Both the position numbers and the translations under genes were made by a program. Of a stretch of 64,000 nt of DNA, positions 11,360 to 24,100 are shown piece after piece. The stretch's first letter is position 1. The number at the start of each line of letters is the position of its first letter. The notes below the pieces were generated by a model. The model was given only the letters and a program-made list of their open reading frames with translations, was not told the origin of the DNA and did not search any database. Source of the DNA: Erythrobasidium yunnanense (Eukaryota; Basidiomycota; Cystobasidiomycetes; Erythrobasidiales; Erythrobasidiaceae); assembly GCA_001600175.1 (NCBI GenBank), contig BCJC01000006.1, positions 821,968-885,967 of the forward strand, read 5' to 3'.

Positions 11360-14300
11360 ATGGCTGACAAGAAGGAGAGCGTCCTTCTACAATCGCAACA
11401 TGAGGCCGATGGCCTGTTCAGCGAGAAGCAGCAAGCTACACCTTCCCTATGCGAACAAGGCCTAAATGTTGCCGATGAACCCAGAAGCAGTAGCCAAATC
11501 ATCAAGAAAGCCAAAGAAGCAGCTTTCCTAGTCTTGTCTGCCTTGCTGTTACTGCACTTCTCCTACAAAGCCGCCAGCTTCCTCGTTCCTGAGCGATCTG
11601 CAGCGGTGGATGCCGAGAGCGCATACAGTCAATACATCTCGAAAGGCCGTAGACATGGGCAGTTTCCTTCTCCTGAAGAGGTAGAGAAGCTATTCTTGAA
11701 AGTCCCCAACAACGAAAGCGCAATCGCAGCAAGCAGATCGTAAGCGTCACGAAGTCTGGCTACCCAGCTTGAGAGAGGTTTGTTAATTCTGGAGCGCATT
11801 TAGATATACTGGCTTCTCTCATGTTGCAGGCACTTCCGGCGACTATCGTACTGCTGTCCTCGTTAAGAATCAATGGGAGAAGCTCCTGCACATTCCGAAG
11901 TCAAAGAGGAGCAAGAAGATCCTGGAGGCAGGATCGCAGGCATCGAAACAAGCTTTACAGAGTACCGATCCGCATGTCCGGGTATGGACGGATACGTATC
12001 ATGTTCTGCTCAAGTAGGTCAGGTCGGCCCTTGTGCGCGGTATGGTGACTGAGATGCTTACTTCTGGCAATGATTCAGCCATCCCGTGCCTCGACCCGAG
12101 TCTAAGAGTGCCGTATACATGACTGATGCAGAGGGGAAAGTCGTCTTCAAGGCCAAGCGTAAGAAGAAGACCAGCGCTATCCTTTCGCGACAGCTAAAAA
12201 TGCGTTGGCTGGTACAGTTCTAGAAGACCAGATTACCGAAGATGGCCATCAGCACCTAGCTGAAAGCGATGTCACTCCCTTCCATGGCTATTCAAAGAAC
12301 GGCACAGCTACAAGCCAGCTCGTCTACGCATACGTAAGTCGTACTTGATTTTTGTCTGCTTACAGTTACGGCAAGACTGGATATGCTGTATAGTCAGGAA
12401 CTGTAGATGACTTCAGACGCCTCAAAGAGAACGGCGTCGACATGACCGGCAAGATTGCTATTGTTCGATACGGAGGCAACTTCAGAGGCTTGAAAGTCAA
12501 AGCGGCTCAAGACGCAGGAGCTGTTGGTATACTGATTTATTCTGATCCTGCCGAAGACGGAGAGAGTAGGTGTGCAAGATCGGTCGACTTGCTGAGGCTA
12601 AACTGCGTGTGTTGCAGTCACTGCGGAGAAAGGCTACCTGCCGTACCCACATGGTCCGGCTCGACAGCCTTCTTCCCTCCAACGTGGCTCAGTCCAGTTC
12701 CTGTCAAAATACCCTGGCGATCCTACTACTCCAGAGAAGCCATCATACAAGGATGCAAAGCGAGAGACGCCCACCAGTCTTCCAGGCATACCCTCTCTGC
12801 CTCTATCCTACGAGGACGCGCTGCCTTTGTTGAAAAGCCTCAATCAGAGAGGACCTTGCTTCGATAATTGGAAAGGTGGACTGGCTTATCAAGGTGTCGA
12901 GTACTGCTCTGGCCCATCAGAGGGCAACGTTACTCTAACAAATGACATGAAAGAGCAAATCCTGCCTATCTGGTAAGTCGGGTCATATTGCGTTTAACCT
13001 TGCGATGAGCTGATAGTGTACACTCCTAGGAATACATATGCTTTGATACCTGGTCATATTACCGACGAGGTAGTCATACTCGGCAACCACCGAGATGCTT
13101 GGGTCTACGGTGCATCAGATCCCAACTCCGGTACTGCCTCAGTCTACGAAATAGTCAAAGGTTTCGGCAAGCTTCTTGAGACAGGCTGGAAGCCACTCCG
13201 TAGCATTCTCATTGCATCGTGGGACGGAGAGGAATATGGACTTTTGGGCTCAACCGAGTTTGGCGAGGATTATGCTGAATGGTCGAAGAAAGTTGTGGCT
13301 TACTTGAACGTTGACGGCTGTAAGTCGCGACATTCTTGACGCAAGAGCGGTGCTGATCGATAGGCCATTTATAGCGGTCTCCGGCTCCCAATACAATGCA
13401 AAAGCATCGCCTTCTCTGGCTGATCTCCTAAGTGACGTCTCGGCCATTGGTGCACCTGCTCCTCCGGAACATGCTGGTGAACCTCTGAAAGTCGGACCCC
13501 TAGGCAGCGGTGTACGTTGTTGTTCCGCAGTTCTCGTGAGTCTGCTGACTCGCTGCTCACAGAGCGACTTCACCGTCTTCTTACAACATCTGGGTATCGC
13601 TTCGTCCGACATTGGATATAAGGGCACCTTCACCGACCCAGTCTATCAGTGCGTACAATTGCAGCCTGAATACATAGGTTGGCTGAGACGTGTTCAGCTA
13701 CCATTCCATCTATGACAACGAGCACTGGATGGAGAAGTATGGCGATCCAGGCTTTCATCGTCACGTCAATATCGCAAAGACACTAGGACTGGCTGGATTA
13801 CGTCTGGCAGATACGCTCGTTCTACCTCTCAACGTCACCCGATATGCACACGAGCTTGGAGTCTACTTACACAAGGTGGAAGAGACGGCCAATTTATTCG
13901 ACTTTAAGGACATCAGCTACGATAACATCACCGCCGCCATCAAGGAGGTTCAGCAAGCGGCTTCCATGCTTGATCAGGAAGCAGGACATGTCACGGCCTC
14001 CTATGCCGCGCTTGGTGACATCGGGTGCATGCATAAGAGACACCACAAGGCCGAGAAACTAGCCAAGAGGATCAAGAGTATCAATGCCAGAAAGATGGCC
14101 TTCGAAAGAGGCTTTATCGATGCTGGAGGTCTGCCGCGACGATCATGGTACAAGCATCTAGGAGTAGCACCTGGTGAGCTGCTTGGATACGGTGCTACAA
14201 CCTTCCCATCTAGTAAGTACCTGCGATCTCGCACAAAAGCCGGGTTCATGACTGACCGCCATGCCTTTGCTAGTCACGGAGTCTATCACGATCAGCCGTA

Positions 14301-14389
14301 GTAAAGAGGACACGGAAAGAGAACTGCAGAGGGTTGCTGAGCAGCTACTTCGCATTGCTTCTGCGGTGAGAGGGCATGGTGGTCAGTGA
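11360..14389 (+). CDS. Type II membrane zinc peptidase, M28B family (glutamate carboxypeptidase II / transferrin-receptor-like; Vps70/Tre1 relatives)
   Basis: Eleven exons (ends 11739, 12013, 12158, 12333, 12565, 12972, 13319, 13511, 13648, 14212, 14389) sum to 2457 nt, or 818 residues. A cytosolic N-terminus is followed by one membrane anchor (about residues 54-75), a protease-associated domain (MTGKIAIVRYGGNFRG, AVGILIYSDPAEDGE), the M28 catalytic domain and a C-terminal helical dimerisation domain. Catalytic-domain marks are NHRDAWVYGASDPNSG (zinc ligands His and Asp) and SWDGEEYGLLGSTEF (general base and ligand Glu pair), followed by YHYHSIYDNEHWM across an intron. The metal-binding residues look intact, so an active aminopeptidase or carboxypeptidase in the secretory/vacuolar system is likely. 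Yeast relatives act in vacuolar sorting (Vps70) or as adaptors (Tre1/Tre2); which role applies cannot be told. Confidence 0.88.
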
Positions 14390-14671
14390 TGTACCGGCGC
14401 CCCAGCGCCGTTTCTGAGAGTAGTCAATCTAGGAGAGGATGTAGATCGCATATATGTCGAACAAACTCTGCTTGCCTGCTCTATCGAACCTTGCCCCTAT
14501 TTTGGGTCTCACTGATAGAGCCTTCCCTTTGAAGACCATACAGCATTAGTCTTTGGCCAACATCCCTTCGTCTAGAAGTACCAAAGTCGACCGTTTCTCG
14601 TGCCCCATGAGCCTCTGGTAGCACGCTTGCTCAGCTTCTCATCAAGATTTTCGAGATCATAAGCAGTCGCC

Positions 14672-16048
14672 ATGTCGAGCGTGACTTCAGTCAATATTCT
14701 GGAAGACCACTCTGCCAATCCACCGTTCGCTGGCTTTGATGGCGTCGAAAAGCTCCTCGAAATCTGGTTCGCAGAGTCCAGCGACTCTGAGACAGTACGA
14801 GATCCTTTGGGCCTTAGAGGCGTAAAGCGAGAGATATGGGAAGAGATGCTTGATCTCGTTCGGTGCAAGGTTCTGAGTGTCATCAATGAAGACGAAGTGG
14901 ACGCCTATCTGCTTAGGTAGGCTCTCCATTGCTTGTCTAGCGATAGGGCCTAATTTCATACAATGTTCCAGCGAATCGTCTATGTTCGTCTGGCCGCACA
15001 AGATCATCCTCAAGACATGCGGGACTACTACTCTTCTACTAGGTCTGAGGAGAATGCTTGAGATTGCGAAAGAGCACTGCGGTTTCCAAGCGGCCTGGCG
15101 GTGTTTCTACTCGCGAAAGGCTTTCATGTTCCCTGAACGCCAGATAGGACCACACAAGACATGGGACGACGAAGTGAAGTACCTGGACCGCGAGTTCGGT
15201 AGGCTGCGACAATTCTGAGGTTTCGACATGAAGCTTACTTGGGTCTGATGTTAGGCAATGGGTCTGCTTATGTGGTTGGCAAGATGAATGGCGATCACTG
15301 GCTGTTATATCTGACGGCGCCGAAAGACGAGCCGCTGCCTGAAGCTTCGAACGACCGCCTACTGGAGGACGTGCTCGCGACTTCCATCTCTCCACCATCC
15401 ACCTCTCTTTCAACACTATCTCTATCTCAACGGCAAGCTAATAAGCCACCCTCACCGCCTGATCAGACCCTGGAGATCCTCATGACAAAGCTGGACCCGA
15501 CTGCATGCGAAGCCTTTTATTACCCTTCGGATGCGTCAATCAACGGAGAAGCCGACGAATCACAGCAAGGGCATGCTACAGGGTCGGAGCTCAGCCAACG
15601 CTTGGGTATCGATGCACTGCTAGCCGGATCTACTTTAGATTCCTTCCTCTTTACACCTTGCGGATATTCCGCCAATATAGTCAAAGATGATCGATACGCG
15701 ACTATCCACGTTACGCCAGAGAAGGAATGCTCTTATGCATCTTTCGAATGCAACTTCGACTTTCGAGGTGAAGATGCTGAGCACGCGCAGGCCAATGGAT
15801 CCAAGCCTACCGAGAGCAGCCTACATGAGCTCATAGCTAAAGTACTGGCTATCTTCCGGCCGCAACGCCTGAGCATAACGCTCTTCGTCAGTGTCGAGGA
15901 GAGCGCATCAGGAGATGGTCAGGGCACTACCCCTGAGACCAGGACGATCTTGGACCCAAAGGTAGCCGAGGGATACAAGAGGACCGACAGGATACTTTAC
16001 GAGTTCGCTGGCTATCATCTGCTATTCTCGACTTATGAGAAGCTCTAG
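14672..16048 (+). CDS. SPE2: S-adenosylmethionine decarboxylase proenzyme
   Basis: This enzyme makes decarboxylated AdoMet, the aminopropyl donor for spermidine and spermine. Exons 14672-14916, 14972-15198 and 15255-16048 give 421 residues. [12 protein letters not shown] at the N-terminus supplies the conserved active-site glutamate. The self-cleavage site sits in [20 protein letters not shown], where cleavage between Glu and Ser creates the pyruvoyl cofactor; the Ser codon spans intron 1. The Cys of LKTCGTT is the conserved catalytic acid. [15 protein letters not shown] and [18 protein letters not shown] are further family blocks. A Ser/Pro-rich insert of roughly 80 residues lies in the middle of the small chain, as in other fungal forms. 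The enzyme is expected to be cytosolic. The call is firm. Confidence 0.95.
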
Positions 16049-16342
16049 ACAGCTTAGATCCGCTTTGGCATGTGTAGTCAGTCAGTCATCCTTCGCACTT
16101 GCATAGCAGCTTGTACTGTAGAGTATTTTGTTTTGATAGCTAGACTTCGTTTCCATTGTTGATATGTATGAGACGATGGCAACGCTATGATACAGTAGTA
16201 AACGAGTGGTATTTCCGACTTGCTAATGATTTTAGCCATGAAACATCAACACATTCCTGAACTTGAACTTCCCACCACAGGCTGATTTCCTACAGCTTCC
16301 GCTTCTGCTAAGCAGCATGCGCATCAGAAAAGTCTCGGCTTG

Positions 16343-19300
16343 TCACAGCTCATCGTCGTGAGGTGCGAATGTGCTGTAAACCGAAGAGGTCAGCGCCATC
16401 ACATAAGCAATGCATGAATTGCACATACCGAACATCCATCACAGTTCTTCCATTCCTCTTGCATAAAAGCACACACTTGTCCTCCCTAAAGGTGACTCTC
16501 CAGACAGCCTCGCAAGGCTCAGCCAATTCTCTGATGAGCTTGCCAGACGGTCGATCCCACAGCTTCACTCTGCCATCATTACCTCCCGTAACCATGAAGC
16601 GGTCGTTAAACTGCAAGCATGTTACCGAGTTGTCGTGTGCACACAGTCGATGCAGACATTCGAAGGTGGACAATGAGAAGATGATGACTCGACCATCGGA
16701 TCCTCCAGTCACCAGCACAGAGTCTGTGAGCTGAAGCTGTCCGACGAGCGAGGTGTGGCCTTGCAGTAGTGCGAGGCATTCGCTGTAACAATAATCAGCA
16801 CGCTACCCGTGCGGAGTAGTAGACCACAGCTTACCCAGTCTTGGCCGACCAGATACGAACAGTCGAATCGAGCGATCCACTCGCAACTCTGACTCCATCG
16901 AAAGCTACCGCATAGATTTGGTGCTGATGACCTTCTAGCAGATGCAAACATTCGCCAGTATCGACATCCCAGATCTACGAGATTTGAAACAGCTTAGCGA
17001 TCTATCTATGGTCCAAGCGACTCCAAAAGGCTTACCCTGCAAGTCGTATCATAGCTTCCGCTGACTACTTTGTTTCCGCTAATTTCTATGCATCTGACAC
17101 TATGCTGGTGTCCAGCCAGCACGCGTAGCATGGTACCTTGCTCGATGTCCCAGACTCGCAGCGTAGCATCTCTCGAGCCAGAAACCATGATCGGTCTGCC
17201 GTCCAGTACTTTCAGACATCGGACAGTCGACATATGGCCTCGCAGAATATGGTTGCATCGACTAATTCCAAATACTTAGCAAGAAAATTTGTCGAAGTTG
17301 GAAGGCGACTTACCCAGACTCGACATCCCACACGCGGATATCTCGGTCACAGCCTGCAGTCACAGCTATAGCTCCTTTCTGACCCCATCCAGCAGCCGTA
17401 CCACAAGCTGAAGCTTGCTGTGTATTGCCAGCATCCGCAAATGGAAACCCTGTGCTACTTGAGGACTGTCTAGAGGACTCGCTTGACGCCGAAGGAAGAC
17501 CGCAGAAAGAGGATGGACGTCTATGACGGCTTAATCGAGCAGGCTTAGCTTGCTGCGTGTTCCTGCCTGGTGATCGTAGAGGTGTCGTGCTAGCTCTGCT
17601 TGAGCGGTCCGGCATTGCACGTTCGGCAGACTGACCCTCGTCTCCGATGGAAGGCGAGTCTGTACCTGCTGCCGACCCAAAGAATCTTTCCACGTCTGGA
17701 GGGCGAGCAGAAGCGGATCTGCATCTTTGCGGTCTATGCGAGAAGAGCATGTCTTCGTCGTCCTCTCTTTCGCTAGCTTCTGACGTCTCTGACTCTTCAT
17801 ATGCTTCTCGAACTCGTCTTCCATCTTTGTCGACTCTCTCACCACCTTTGCTGACGAGGATCAAACACCATACTCCAGCTGTATGTCCGTTCAGATTTCT
17901 AGCGTATTCTCCCGTTTTTGCATCGAAGACATGTACTTGGTTAGTAGCCATGCCCACTACAACCCATTCGTTGTCGAAGCCTAAGCTCGTTACGACACCA
18001 TCGTCTGAGGAGGTCTGGGTGCAGAGCACACGTCCAGGACCCTTCAACCAGTTTGATTCCGTCAGATATGCTTTCTTGAATTGCGTCTTGTATGAGAAGG
18101 GAGGTGGAGAGGATGTCTCGTGATCATCGTATTGCTGTGCCGCTACTTGTGTAGTAATAGCGACGCCAAAGGGATTCATGGAGCGTCGAGCGATGTATCG
18201 TCTTGGACGCGGAACTGCTGGTAAGGTATACGCTGATGCTGGTGCTTTGCCTTTTGAGCTGACTGGCGCAGGTGACGGAATAGTGATTGGAGGTGGTCTA
18301 CGCGGTGAAGGAGCTTCATTTGTGAGGTATGTAGGATTGTATTGAGGTGTGTATGCTGATCTGCTGCTTTTCGGAGCTGCAGGGGAGTAGTCGACCGTAG
18401 CGAAACGTGCAGCTGGACTCAAGCCTGAATCGCTTGTATTTGTCGAACTTAAGCTGAGTCCAGTGAATTGGCTGTTCAGATCTTGAGGTGGTGGAGGGAG
18501 AAGACTACTTCCGATTGAACGTGGAGGAGGAGCGCTAGGAGATACCAAGGGCTGGTACGATAGTCTGCGAGCTGCAAAGCCGAGTCCCTGCATCTGCCAG
18601 GCTGCCGGAGCTTGGTCCTGGGCGGAAGTAGAAGAAGGTAATCTTGAAGTACTCGCAGAAGCTTGCTGCGTATGACGAGCTTGTGCATTGTCCTCAGCTT
18701 GCTTTCCCTTGCTCTTGCCTTTCAACCTGCGCCGCCTTTCTGCCAACGGGGTCTGATTCTCGTCGAGGAAGCGATTTACATCTTCTTCTTCGATACTATC
18801 TTCTTCAGCCATGATCAATCCTTGCGATCGCTGTGTGGAAGGACCTGGTGCGCTCGAGCCTGTCTGAACGGACAGAGAAGGTCGAGGATACATAAAAGGC
18901 TGAGCTGTGGGAGAGAGTGTCGATATCCTTCGAAGAGTTGGCAGACGAACTGGAGAGCCAGTCTGGAATTCGTGTTGAGTGAAATAGCTACTTTGCTGCT
19001 GTTGCTGGCCTGAAGCAGAAGGTAGACCCGAGGAATACATCCCTTGGCTGTATCGAGGAACAGCGGGAGGTGATGTGATGGCTCCAAATCTTGCTTCTGG
19101 GTGCTTCATGCGGATTCGCTCGATTGGAGCCTTGACCCGGCTCTCGGCCCAACCTCTTCCTTTATACTTGTGCAGCATGAGCTTCCACGTATGATCGTCG
19201 CTGACCAGACTTCTCCATGTCCTTGATACTCTGCTTGCTCTGACAAGGTCCTTCGGGTCATCGATGAATGCGAGGATATGTAGCGAGATCTCTGCTGGAA

Positions 19301-19850
19301 GTTCGGCTAGGAAGTCGCGCCTGAGGTAAGGGGATATGAGTTGGGATAGATGGAGTAGATCTTCTCCTTGGAGGAAAGGAAGGAGAGCAGTGAAGAGCTT
19401 GCGCCTTTCAGGTAGAGTGAGACGAGGGTAGTGTGCGACCACAGAGTCGATGAAGCGGTCCCCAAATTCCCCCGGTCCAGCGTGCCCAGATACATCAGGA
19501 GAGACAGGACTGCCTCTTCCATCCCATATAGCGAGATGCTGGGTAGAAGTACTGCCGAAGACGCGCCCGGACTCTGGCTGAGGTGAAGGGGCTGGCGTGG
19601 GGAGGTTTATAACGGTACTTCCGGGCATCGAGACTTGTCCATTACTGATATCTGATAGTGTACGATGCATACTGGCAGTGGGAGATTGCTTGGGAGTTGC
19701 TCCCTCGCCATTTGAAGCTGCCGTGTTTGCTTCAAACAGCCCGTCAGGCAGGCCAGCTGCTGGAGGAGTCGCCAGCGGTGCAGGACTGTAGATCATATCG
19801 CTATGTTCTGACAATCTTGAATGCGTTTCGCCGTCCAGAAAAGCCCCCAA
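16343..19850 (-). CDS. CDC4: F-box/WD40 substrate receptor of SCF ubiquitin ligase (Cdc4/Pop1/FBXW7 type)
   Basis: Five exons (19850-17314, 17261-17036, 16974-16835, 16782-16429, 16373-16343) end in a TGA at 16343. A helical dimerisation-type segment (about residues 131-178) precedes an F-box ([19 protein letters not shown] onwards, about 181-225), which should bind Skp1. A disordered Ser/Pro-rich region follows, then seven WD blades such as [40 protein letters not shown] and [15 protein letters not shown]. In yeasts and animals this receptor recognises phosphodegrons in cell-cycle regulators (Sic1, Rum1, cyclin E). A Ser/Arg-rich insertion of about 150 residues interrupts the propeller between the first and second blades (about residues 670-822). 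Introns fall between blades. Family assignment is strong; orthology to Cdc4 rather than a paralogue is likely. Confidence 0.9.
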
Positions 19851-20109
19851 GAATGCCAGCTCTGATCCAGCGCCCAGCAGCTCGACCCTTGTCCGCTTGC
19901 GCTGAGCTCAGCCCTTTGATGGCTTATGCGATGTAGACAGAAGCTCTCGAATGGTCAGATGAAAGCAAAGGACAAAGTAGAAGTAGGGAAGACCAGGATT
20001 GTGGTTGCTGACAGCTTGACATTCCCGACTGGGTAAGTCTCGCGTGCGCAATGTGGTAAACATCGAATCACTCGAATAGGTTACAGCGCGTATCCGCAAC
20101 TACTTGGTC

Positions 20110-21470
20110 TTACACAGCAGCGGGAACACCTGGCTGTAGCTCTTCTGGATCCAGCTTACACCAGTCGATTCCAGCTTGTTCTCCATACTGCTCCCTCAGC
20201 CATTCATTAGCTTTCTTGAAGTGTGAATTTCCATGAAATCCTGTCCTTGCACTCAAAGGACTCGGATGAGGACTGGAAAGTATCAGATGCTTCTGCTTGT
20301 CTATCCCTGCCATACGCTTCTGTGCTGGTAAGCCCCATGCTAAAAAGACGACACCTGGTCCGGGACGAGCGTCTATCGCTTTCAATACTTGATCTGTAAA
20401 CTGCTCCCATCCTTTCTTGCTGTGCGAATTTGCCTTATGCGCCTGGACTGTCAGGCAGGTATTAAGAAGCAAGACGCCCTGGTTGGCCCAAGAGGCGAGA
20501 TACCTATGCAGAGTCGTTAGCAGCGCCTGCTCACACTCGAATAACGCTTACCCATGAGACGGTATGTTGAAGTCCGGAAAGTCCGTCTTGATCTCTTTAT
20601 AGATATTCTTGAGCGAAGGCGGCACCTTGACATTGGATCTCACAGAGAATGCTAAGCCTAGTTTCTAATCAGCCGTTTTCTAAAGCATCTTTGATGCAGA
20701 CAGCTCACCATGCGCCTGATTGTCATTGTGATATGGATCCTGGCCAAGAACGACTACGCGAACTTGCGGTAAAGGCGTAGAGCGAGACCACGAGTAGATC
20801 TCACGAGCTGTTCATGTCGCGTCAGACATGTTCGGCGGCTCGTATAGAGCGATCCTGACCTGGCGGAAAGATTGTTTTGCTTGCAATTTCAGAGCTCTTT
20901 ACGCCTTCTTTCCACAGGAAGCGTTTCAGATCGAGGAAGTAAGGTCTCCTTAGTCTGTGAGTAGAATCTTAGCGCGTTCAGTCAATCGAGAGATGCGGTC
21001 AGCAAGACATACTCTGGCGCGAGCACTTCCAGCCAAGTAGGATCAAGCGTTTCGCATTCAAGTTGCAGCAAGTCTCTCTCAGAAGGAGACCCAGCATCTT
21101 TCAAAGAGCTCGCAAAAGTCTTCGCAGCGTCTGACAGCAGAGGTGCATTTGGCCTCAGAGTGCCGTTTGAAGATGGTTGCTTGCGCTTGAGCGTATCGGC
21201 GGCCAAGTCTTCGATCTTCGTACTTGATGTACTAGCGACAGTAGCACCATCTTCTGTCGCTGCTGTGACTGTTACCACACTGCTGATGGACGCGACTTGT
21301 CCAGACTCCAGTCGGCGACGCTTGGCAGCTGAGACGAGCGTATTCTTGGACATCATCGCTTCAGAAGAAGAGGTGGGAGAGTATGAGAAACGCTGGGACA
21401 GAAGAGCTGCAGTCGAGCGAAGTGGGCTGCCTGACATCAGATCATTTGGCAGAAGGCAAAGCCAAGGCAA
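20110..21470 (-). CDS. UNG1: Uracil-DNA glycosylase, family 1
   Basis: Base-excision repair enzyme that removes uracil from DNA. Exon 1 runs from 21470 to the GTATGT donor near 21012, followed by four more exons. The spliced protein holds [13 protein letters not shown], the catalytic water-activating motif [13 protein letters not shown] (minus strand, about 20745-20717), [10 protein letters not shown] and the DNA-intercalation/catalytic motif [13 protein letters not shown]. All active-site residues are present. The N-terminus has two possible starts: the first gives a leader with basic and Ser/Leu residues ([17 protein letters not shown]) that looks mitochondrial, while a later [17 protein letters not shown] begins just before a nuclear-localisation-like KRRR. 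Both may be used. It is transcribed in the same direction as the VWA gene upstream of it. Confidence 0.94.
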
Positions 21471-21697
21471 GAGGCAGAGAAAGTAGTTGTCGTCGCTTGG
21501 GATATCATCATGATAGCATAGAAAATAATCGGTAAGTCATGTCGCATTAAAAACCCTACATGCCCGCCAGCAATCACTACCGACACCAATTGTAATATAG
21601 AAGGTATCTCGCTAAAAGCCTAAACGCTGAGTGGTCTGAGTTGGTAATAGTTCCAGTCTTATGTGTGGATCCTGTTCCGCCTTCTTGAAGGTTTCAC

Positions 21698-24002
21698 TTA
21701 ATGGCGTCTCGTCTCGTCCTTGCTATCAAGGTAGGCCCACTCATCAGCTTCACATCGTTAACAAGGTGGGCAAGAAGTACTGACCTGTCATAGGAGCTAA
21801 TTTCATGAAATCGAGAATGAAGGCAGTCAGTGAATTATACAAGACGCGCGCGTAACGCTACTTTACCTGTCGATAGGACCGAGCTATACGAGACAGGCAG
21901 TAGTGTTAGCACAGCGATCAACGGAGTGCGAGTATCACACGTACAAGCAGCTTGACGAGCCAGACTGTATCACACATCGAGTAGAAGAAAGGTCTTTCAT
22001 CAGCCTACAAGCACCAGAGCCTGCAAATCCAACTCACGCTCAGGCGAAAGATCAATATTGTTCTTTCTTCTAGCTTCGTCCGCCTCGAGCTCCTGCGAAC
22101 CTTTTTATCAGCACAAACTCCCGCGCGTAGTTCTTCGAGGTACGAACATAGTTAGATGTGCAATCGATCCTGCATTAGAGTACGTTAGCCATCCCTACAA
22201 AGGACGCATGAAAAGAGCTCACAAGGAGCCAACTTCGTGGTTTGCATCCAATTCTTGGAGGAAGTCTCTTGCAGCAGTATCGTTTCCGACCTGCGCAAAT
22301 TGGAAAGAAATTGTATCTGGACCATAGCGGGTATTTCTGAGCTGATTGACGGCATTCTTGATGGTTGTGACAATCTGCCAGCGGTTCTCGCCGGCTGGTG
22401 CACCGTCGGTTCTGCAGAAATATAGCAGCGGTTAATGTTTGACCAGCGTCATAACAAAGCATAACAAGAACGCACACTGTGATGATGAGGACAGGCTTGC
22501 GAAGCTGGCCGGACATGGCAGGCTGAAGGACCATCGGACCTGAGGGAAGGTGAAATGAGCACTAAGGGGCGGCGCGCGTCGTATTTGCCCATTGCCTCAC
22601 CAAGGATCTTGTTCTGGAGCGATGTACCGAGCGGGGTCTACGAAGCCCGAGCATGAGCCACCAAATCTCGAATCAGTAATCCTCGTGTCCGCTTACAAGA
22701 CCGCTGAATTGGATTCTTTGAACGAGCTGAGCAGCTTGAGTTTCACTAGTAATATGATCGCCCTGCTCGTTCGAATTCATGAATCGGACGTTGATTCCGT
22801 CTGTGTCGAAGAGGGAGGTCGCGAATGCGACTCTGCCGAGGACGAGCTTGAGCTATAATTAGGCAAGCGCATTAATGTATGTCCAAGGCAGTTAGGAGAG
22901 AGTTTCGGACGTACATCGTCAATTCGGGAACCGCCTTCTTCGAAGCGCATAGAGCCAGAGTCATCGAGGTAGAGTACAACGTCGAAGAGGGCAATCTTGA
23001 CGCAGTCCATAGCGACTTCCTTGGGGAGCTGGTGTCATACGAGAATCGGATCATCTCGACGAGACTAGATACGGCGTGATCGACGACTCACTCTCCATTC
23101 CGTCGCGAGTCTGTTGAGGACACCAGCCTGCACGATTCTACCAGCTAGCGGCTCCAAGGATCCCTGAGGGTAGAAAGCTTGTAGTTCTACAGGCGCACGA
23201 TACGTAAGTTCGGGTATTTGGCAGGGAACGAAGGCCGAACCGGCTCACTCTGATCTCTGACGCAGTCATAGAGGAGTTGAGTGATCATCTGCTGCTCTCC
23301 ACCGCCAATGCTGGCACCTCCTGGAGCACCTGGCGAACATCCCGGTTGGTGACAAAACGAGCCGCCTGGAGCGGGCGAGTGCGGATGCGACTGACCGTAG
23401 CCTCCTGGTTGCTGTCCGTATCCTTGTTGAGGCTGGCCATAACCTTGCTGCTGCTGTCCGTAGCCTTGCTGCTGAGGCTGGCCATAGGACTGCTGACCGC
23501 CAGGATGGGCACCGTAAGATACTGAAGGAGGAGGAGCGCCGTACTGTCCATGCTGCTGGGGCTGTCCATAGCCTTGTTGAGGCTGCGGACCAACATGCTG
23601 TCAGTTATGTACGTGAGATGCGAACGTGTTCATGCCAGACTGACGGCACCTCCATACTGCTGGGACTGTGCTGGCTGGCCGTATCCACCAGGCTGAGGAG
23701 CGCCATAGGGAGATCCAGCAGGTTTGGGAGGCTGTCCGTACTGAGGTTGCTGCTGCTGGCCAGGCAGAGGTAAGGCACCGCCTGGAGGTGCTGCCCCGCC
23801 CGAGTAGGCGTTGTATGCTCCTTGAGCGGCCTGGTAGGGGATCATGTCAGTACACAGGGAGTTAGGAGGATGTGTTCTTGTTAGGTATTCGACCTGGATT
23901 GATGCGAGCTGCGATGTGATGATATGACAAACATCGTGTCAACCACTCCCCTATTTTCAGCAGACAGGACACAGTAGCCTTTACCTTGCTTGCTAGACCC
24001 AT
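21698..24002 (-). CDS. Fungal von Willebrand factor A domain protein with P/G/Q/Y-rich N-terminus
   Basis: Exon 1 (24002-23985) encodes only MGLASK; splicing to 23830 continues AAQGAYNAYSGG. About 170 residues of Pro/Gly/Gln/Tyr repeats follow (GYGQPQQ-like units), then a conserved block (EQQMITQLLYDCVRDQ) and a VWA domain with the MIDAS motif YLDDSGSM (Asp-x-Ser-x-Ser). Later blocks are GLTPLGTSLQNKILGEAMGK, KPVLIIT joined to DGAPAGENRWQIV, RYGPDTISFQFAQVGND, IDCTSNY and LWLVKLLLGPIDRSSYD. This order is typical of an uncharacterised VWA family widespread in basidiomycetes and moulds. The gene has about ten short introns, some exons being under 30 nt; the extreme 3' exon (stop at 21700-21698) is a prediction. 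Function is unknown; metal-dependent protein binding is the usual role of such domains. Confidence 0.8.
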
Positions 24003-24075
24003 GATTGATTTGACTATGCTTTGTGTGTTCTTGACTCTTCGTTTGGGATGAGCGAAGGAAAGGAAAGAGAGGAAG

Positions 24076-24100
24076 CAAGGCAAGGCAAGGCAAGGCAAGA
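24076..24100. repeat. CAAGG pentanucleotide microsatellite
   Basis: Four exact CAAGG units plus a fifth differing in its last base (CAAGA) lie 74-98 bases before the start codon of the VWA gene. On that gene's strand this reads as CCTTG repeats in the leader or promoter. Such a tract is likely length-variable between strains. Confidence 0.8.

Noticed and set aside
14687-15013. 108-codon minus-strand frame over the SPE2 gene
   Set aside because: Shadow of the AdoMet decarboxylase coding strand, whose signature is unambiguous.
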